Position numbers and translations under genes: made by a program
The notes under the pieces: generated by a model
The model's input: the letters and a program-made list of their open reading frames with translations, nothing else
Told to the model about the DNA's origin: nothing
Databases searched by the model: none
Assembly (NCBI GenBank): GCA_004295885.1
Contig: SEDG01000103.1
Location: 1 to 8,225, forward strand
DNA: 8,225 bases
Direction of reading: 5' to 3'
Source: Pedobacter sp.
GTDB taxonomy: Bacteria; Bacteroidota; Bacteroidia; Sphingobacteriales; Sphingobacteriaceae
Shown here: one piece after another, positions 6,185-8,225 of the stretch
Position numbering within the stretch: the stretch's first letter is position 1
Layout of the letters: each line of letters begins with the position of its first letter

Positions 6185-7429
6185 CTATTTAAAGCTAAAT
6201 ATAAATGGGAATATAAAGGTTATAATAATGGTCCAGACAAAATATACTGGCAAGTAAGAGGCTATTGTTTTACCTACATCATTAATTTTCGCTTTTTTAG
6301 CAAGCACTTTAACCAACTTGGTGGTTACCAACAGCAGATTAATCAATATCAAAATATTGCTCCCCAACACAGCTGCTCTGTTTGGTGTAATTCCCATTTC
6401 AGCTATGCGGAATATAATGGCAGAAAGTGCAACTCCGTTTACAATTAAAGTTATTATTGCCAATAACAAGAGTATCCAAATAGCCATTACATTTTCAGTT
6501 GTTTTGCTGGTTTCTACTATCGAAAAGAAGATGATTGCTAACACACCAATCAATAAGGCGTTAAATATTAGCAAGAACTCTCTATCATTATATGGGTTTT
6601 TGCCAGCGTAAACCATGGCAACTAAGTATACAACCAGCATAACCAACACCAATGGACTGAAGATTTTGGCGATCACTGGTGAAACTTTGCCAACCAATTG
6701 TGGGTTAGTTTGCACCAAATAAGTACCAACGATCGGGGCAGCAGAAATCCCAAAGACCCCTACATATTGGAAATAGACATCTTCTATCTTAATGCCAATT
6801 AACCCAAACAACCCTACAGTTACAGCAGACATGATGCCGCCAGCAATTAAAATTAAGGTAGTCATTACAACTAAATCGCCATTGTATTTTAAATAAGCAA
6901 GACGTTGGTGTTTATCGTTAGTTTCTCGACCTACAAAAGCAATCCCTAAAAGCGACCACAAAAACAAAAGTAAGTGGATGCACGACAGAATTAGGGTATC
7001 ACTCTGTTTAACATTAGGGAGGCTGTTTATAAAAATTAGCCCTAGAAGTGTTGCTGTTGCAATGAAACCAATTTTTGGTATGGATAATTTGTTTTTCCAA
7101 GCAAAGAAGATTGTTAGCACAGGAAAAACGATGAAACCGATATTTCGTGGATAAAAATAATCTTCGTTGACATTAAAAATGGCAGGTATTTTAGCAATTA
7201 AACCGGCTATTATTGAAGCTATGATTACAAATACGAGCTCGTTTTTAGAGCCCCAATTTAGTTCTGAACTTTCATAATTCAATCTTTCATTCCAACAATC
7301 GGTAATGGGATTTCCTTTAAAGTCAGGATACAATATATCAAAAGACCTTTTAAAAATAACTTTATTATTCCTATACAAAGTCTCAAGTTCGGCAGGATTG
7401 TTAAGGTACTTGCGTATTTCGGTTTCCAT
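6185..7429 (-). CDS. Polytopic membrane protein, DUF4153-like
   Basis: A 414-residue inner-membrane protein of unknown function. A hydrophilic N-terminal stretch (1-62) precedes about eleven predicted transmembrane segments, near 64-82, 97-112, 117-136, 146-166, 186-212, 220-238, 255-275, 284-304, 315-336, 352-374 and 391-412. Distinct conserved-looking features are RLAYLKYNGDL (176-186), GTYLVQTNPQLVGKVSP with IAKIFSPL (235-260), and GKNPYNDREFLLIFN (276-290). I recognise this pattern from Bacteroidota proteins assigned to DUF4153, but the assignment is from memory. No transport, enzyme or signalling motif is visible, and the charged loop around YNDRE is the best candidate functional site. 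The ATG follows an AT-rich leader. The gene is 37 nt downstream of the oxidoreductase/membrane fusion gene on the same strand and is likely in its operon. It converges with bla at a bidirectional terminator. Confidence 0.75.
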   Translation of the reverse strand: METEIRKYLNNPAELETLYRNNKVIFKRSFDILYPDFKGNPITDCWNERLNYESSELNWGSKNELVFVIIASIIAGLIAKIPAIFNVNEDYFYPRNIGFIVFPVLTIFFAWKNKLSIPKIGFIATATLLGLIFINSLPNVKQSDTLILSCIHLLLFLWSLLGIAFVGRETNDKHQRLAYLKYNGDLVVMTTLILIAGGIMSAVTVGLFGLIGIKIEDVYFQYVGVFGISAAPIVGTYLVQTNPQLVGKVSPVIAKIFSPLVLVMLVVYLVAMVYAGKNPYNDREFLLIFNALLIGVLAIIFFSIVETSKTTENVMAIWILLLLAIITLIVNGVALSAIIFRIAEMGITPNRAAVLGSNILILINLLLVTTKLVKVLAKKAKINDVGKTIASYLPVYFVWTIIITFIFPFIFSFK

Positions 7430-7466
7430 GATTATCGAATTGAATGAGTGGCCTAAATTTTAAAGA

Positions 7467-8225
7467 TTAGTTCCAGATAGTACCAACAAAACCCAATACT
7501 GTACCCATCCATAAACCAATAACAAATATGATCAAGCTCAACACTACTCCAAAAATCCTTTTCCAAGTACCTTGATTTGTGAATGATTCGATATAATAAT
7601 TTACTGCACCACCTATTGCACCGGCTAATGGTAAAACGATAAAGGGTCTAATCATCCAGAATTTTCCCCAAGCTGAGTTAGGGTTTTTAGTTGCATAAAA
7701 TAATAATGAAACTACTGCGAAACCTATAACTCCTCCTATTAACATTCTTGTAACTAGCTGAGGGGTAAAAGTAAACTTGGTTAAGTTGCTTTGATCAACC
7801 AGCTTCCCCGTTGCTGGGGCTAAACTTACCCCCATCATCCCGTGACCGCCTGCAATAATTAAGTTTTTCAGCTTCTGGGTAAAACCAATATAGGGCAAGC
7901 CATCAGGCGAACAAGGCCTAAATCCATACCAAATTTTATCAATTTGAGGAATTGGAACTTGATAATCTGGATAATAATTAGGAATTGACCTGACGATACC
8001 TTCTACCCTATTCATATTTACCTTATCATTCATTGGCGCAATTTCCATTGTACCACCAAAACGAATTTGACCATTCATTGGCGTTACCGCTACTCTCGCT
8101 TCTAATAATAAAGATGGGTGATGAATTTCATGCCCATTAGGCTCTACCATAAAAGAATAACCCTTCCCTGGCATAACTGAAATATTTAAATCTGCCTTTT
8201 TGGCCAGCTCGGGCAACCATGAGCC
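7467..8225 (-). CDS. Partial DAO-type flavoenzyme fused to KefB-like small membrane protein
   Basis: The 5' end lies beyond the window. The visible frame gives 252 residues, beginning GSWLPELAKKADL at the edge. The TTG at 8216 is internal to a larger gene, not a start. Residues 1-144 are the C-terminal half of an FAD-dependent amino-acid oxidase/dehydrogenase (DadA or glycine-oxidase type). They include PGKGYSF (19-25), RFGGTMEIAP (55-64), GFRPCSPDGLPYIG (101-114) and the FAD-binding GGHGMMGVSLAPATGKLV (126-143). Such enzymes normally continue about 20-25 more residues to a short C-terminal tail. Here the frame passes from GKLVDQ to SNLTKF, and 146-252 form a separate 107-residue membrane protein with segments near 161-178, 191-211 and 225-247, ending GLWMGTVLGFVGTIWN. 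That part matches small Bacteroidota proteins labelled 'potassium transporter KefB', although it lacks KefB antiporter domains. The downstream DUF4153-like gene is probably co-transcribed. Confidence 0.85.
   Translation of the reverse strand, partial: GSWLPELAKKADLNISVMPGKGYSFMVEPNGHEIHHPSLLLEARVAVTPMNGQIRFGGTMEIAPMNDKVNMNRVEGIVRSIPNYYPDYQVPIPQIDKIWYGFRPCSPDGLPYIGFTQKLKNLIIAGGHGMMGVSLAPATGKLVDQSNLTKFTFTPQLVTRMLIGGVIGFAVVSLLFYATKNPNSAWGKFWMIRPFIVLPLAGAIGGAVNYYIESFTNQGTWKRIFGVVLSLIIFVIGLWMGTVLGFVGTIWN
7788..7797 (-). other. Apparent fusion junction between oxidoreductase and membrane protein
   Basis: The change of protein family occurs at about 7790/7791, between codons for Q145 and S146. The junction contains TGATCA (7792-7797). 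The KefB-like part would normally begin Met-Ser-Asn-Leu-Thr. Here the Met codon is replaced by CAA, so the fusion keeps that protein in frame from its second residue. The frame is open throughout, with no stop or frameshift. Confidence 0.6.

Noticed and set aside
6318..6611. 97-residue plus-strand open frame with hydrophobic stretches
   Set aside because: The hydrophobicity mirrors the membrane-protein gene on the opposite strand. It is a shadow frame.
7467..7790. KefB-type potassium/proton antiporter
   Set aside because: The segment has only three helices and about 107 residues. KefB has a large exchanger domain and a TrkA-N domain, so the label carries no functional weight.
1..8225. Defence system, prophage, insertion sequence or tRNA
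   Set aside because: No transposase, integrase, nuclease-helicase, toxin-antitoxin pair or cloverleaf was seen on either strand.

Overview
The window looks like chromosomal DNA from a Bacteroidota bacterium, most likely a Pedobacter-like member of the Sphingobacteriaceae. The grounds are an AT-rich sequence, A-rich translation leaders with almost no Shine-Dalgarno sites, a signal peptide ending in the typical 'QAQ', a secreted GH43 glycosidase, a GOB-type metallo-beta-lactamase, and small proteins of kinds familiar from this group. The genus is an inference from these traits.

Layout, left to right. A GNAT acetyltransferase (+) converges on a secreted GH43 glycosidase (-), with an inverted and direct repeat in the 42-nt gap. 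Next, on the minus strand, a 437-residue conserved protein of unknown function is followed by rlmF (23S rRNA m6A1618 methyltransferase). Their stop and start codons overlap (TAATG), so they form an operon. A 239-nt gene-free stretch follows, with degenerate 8-9 bp tandem repeats that switch orientation around a palindrome, then a hairpin terminator. An Hsp20 chaperone (-) and a 4HBT thioesterase (+) diverge from a 73-nt promoter region. The thioesterase is followed on the same strand by a secreted subclass B3 metallo-beta-lactamase. A bidirectional terminator separates that gene from a polytopic membrane protein (-), and an oxidoreductase/membrane-protein fusion (-) runs off the right edge.

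The genes do not form one pathway. This reads as ordinary housekeeping and accessory chromosome, and no multigene defence or mobile system is visible. The most unusual item is the right-edge gene. The C-terminal half of a DadA/glycine-oxidase-like flavoenzyme runs in frame into a complete three-helix membrane protein of the kind often labelled 'KefB' in Bacteroidota. This suggests a deletion fusion, or an assembly or cloning chimera. Second is the beta-lactamase, which has Gln in place of the first zinc-binding His, as in GOB enzymes. Two start codons differ from the longest open frames: Hsp20 starts at 4542, and the thioesterase at 4616.
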